A stretch of DNA of 34,466 nt, from contig JAFQZN010000012.1 in the NCBI GenBank assembly GCA_017405865.1, positions 1-34,466 of the forward strand, read 5' to 3'. Of the stretch, positions 34,305 to 34,466 are shown piece by piece. The stretch is from Oscillospiraceae bacterium (GTDB taxonomy: Bacteria; Bacillota; Clostridia; Oscillospirales; Oscillospiraceae). The number at the start of each line of letters is the position of its first letter. The stretch's first letter is position 1. Position numbers and translations under genes: made by a program. The notes beneath the pieces were generated by a model. That model was not told the origin of the DNA. It searched no databases and was given only the letters and a program-made list of their open reading frames with translations.

Positions 34305-34466
34305 TCAGCCAACCATAAGCGGCTGTTCCAGCGCATCCAAATGCTTCATATTCATATATTTCTTGTTGCCCCACTGCGTGCCGGCAACGTGCCGAAGCCT
34401 GGCGCAAACCAGCATCAACGCAGAATTTCCGTCCGGGAAGCAGCCGACCACTCTCGTTCTGCGCCG
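34305..34466 (-). CDS. IS256-family transposase, C-terminal end (partial)
   Basis: The frame enters from the right edge and ends TGA at 34305-34307. The 53 visible residues include RRRTRVVGCFPDGNSALMLV and CARLRHVAGTQWGNKKYMNM, followed by KHLDALEQPLMVG. RRTRVVGxFPDxxSALxL and the tail W-G-x-K-x-Y-M-x-M-x-x-L are hallmark C-terminal sequences of IS256/mutator-family transposases. It is GC-rich, unlike the operon it borders, so the insertion sequence belongs to the host lineage or another donor than the operon. Confidence 0.88.
   Translation of the reverse strand, partial: RRRTRVVGCFPDGNSALMLVCARLRHVAGTQWGNKKYMNMKHLDALEQPLMVG

Larger units (their letters stand above)
34065..34466 (-). mobile_element. 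Right part of an IS256-family insertion sequence (partial)
   Basis: Contains the transposase C-terminus (34305-34466) and its downstream non-coding end including the GGTAGTG array; the other end lies outside the window. The exact terminal inverted repeat was not identified. Confidence 0.6.

Noticed and set aside
34052-34336. 94-codon minus-strand frame over the GGTAGTG array
   Set aside because: The frame is made of the repeat (TLTLPHYPLPLDTTLDTT) and overlaps the transposase end in another frame.

Overview
The window reads as chromosomal DNA from a GC-rich, gut-type clostridium, most likely Oscillospirales (Oscillospiraceae/Ruminococcaceae). Supporting signs are Firmicutes-style ribosome binding sites and TTGACA-17-TATAAT promoters, a YlmC/YmxH sporulation-family gene, TrmK, a type III pantothenate kinase, a QueT-family transporter, S-layer (SLH) proteins, and short dispersed palindromic repeats of a kind I associate with this group. 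The genus is inferred, not proven.

Bases 1-24400 are mainly core genome. From the left: the tail of an SLH protein; guanine deaminase; a tightly overlapping minus-strand operon (44-aa protein, truA, ArsC/Spx-like protein, cca); a large secreted SLH protein with lysozyme-like domains; a 57-aa membrane peptide; coaX with a phosphodiesterase; a three-gene plus-strand operon of unknown small proteins ending in a polyproline membrane protein; an XRE repressor diverging from a 51-aa protein across paired operators; rpsB-tsf; ylmC; a TraX-like membrane protein; queT, a Gx-family transporter and a lipoprotein; a diacylglycerol-kinase-type lipid kinase with a THUMP RNA methyltransferase; yebC; a Nif3-like gene with trmK; a DUF1858 protein; an N-acyl-D-amino-acid deacylase; two lipoproteins; and a second XRE regulator whose operator lies inside the promoter of the neighbouring lipoprotein.

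Bases 24400-34466 are accessory. A tRNA-Val(GAC) is followed by an Mrr-type restriction endonuclease, an AlbA_2/ATPase-type regulator with a repeat operator in its promoter, and a membrane-anchored fusion of a HAD phosphatase with a VanX-type D-Ala-D-Ala dipeptidase. A tRNA 3'-end-like fragment with a strong terminator at about 29500-29560 looks like an attachment-site scar. Beyond it are a flavodoxin, a truncated mobile-element-type gene, then an abrupt change to AT-rich DNA holding a three-gene operon (30911-33873): a nitrilase-superfamily protein with the full E-K-C triad and a long N-terminal extension, a winged-helix protein, and an unrecognised helical protein. The operon ends at a perfect 16-bp-stem terminator and is followed by a GGTAGTG repeat array and the C-terminal end of an IS256-family transposase. 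This operon is the best candidate for an undescribed system: its composition, mobile-element flanks and gene content resemble anti-phage defence cargo, but no defence function is shown by sequence alone.
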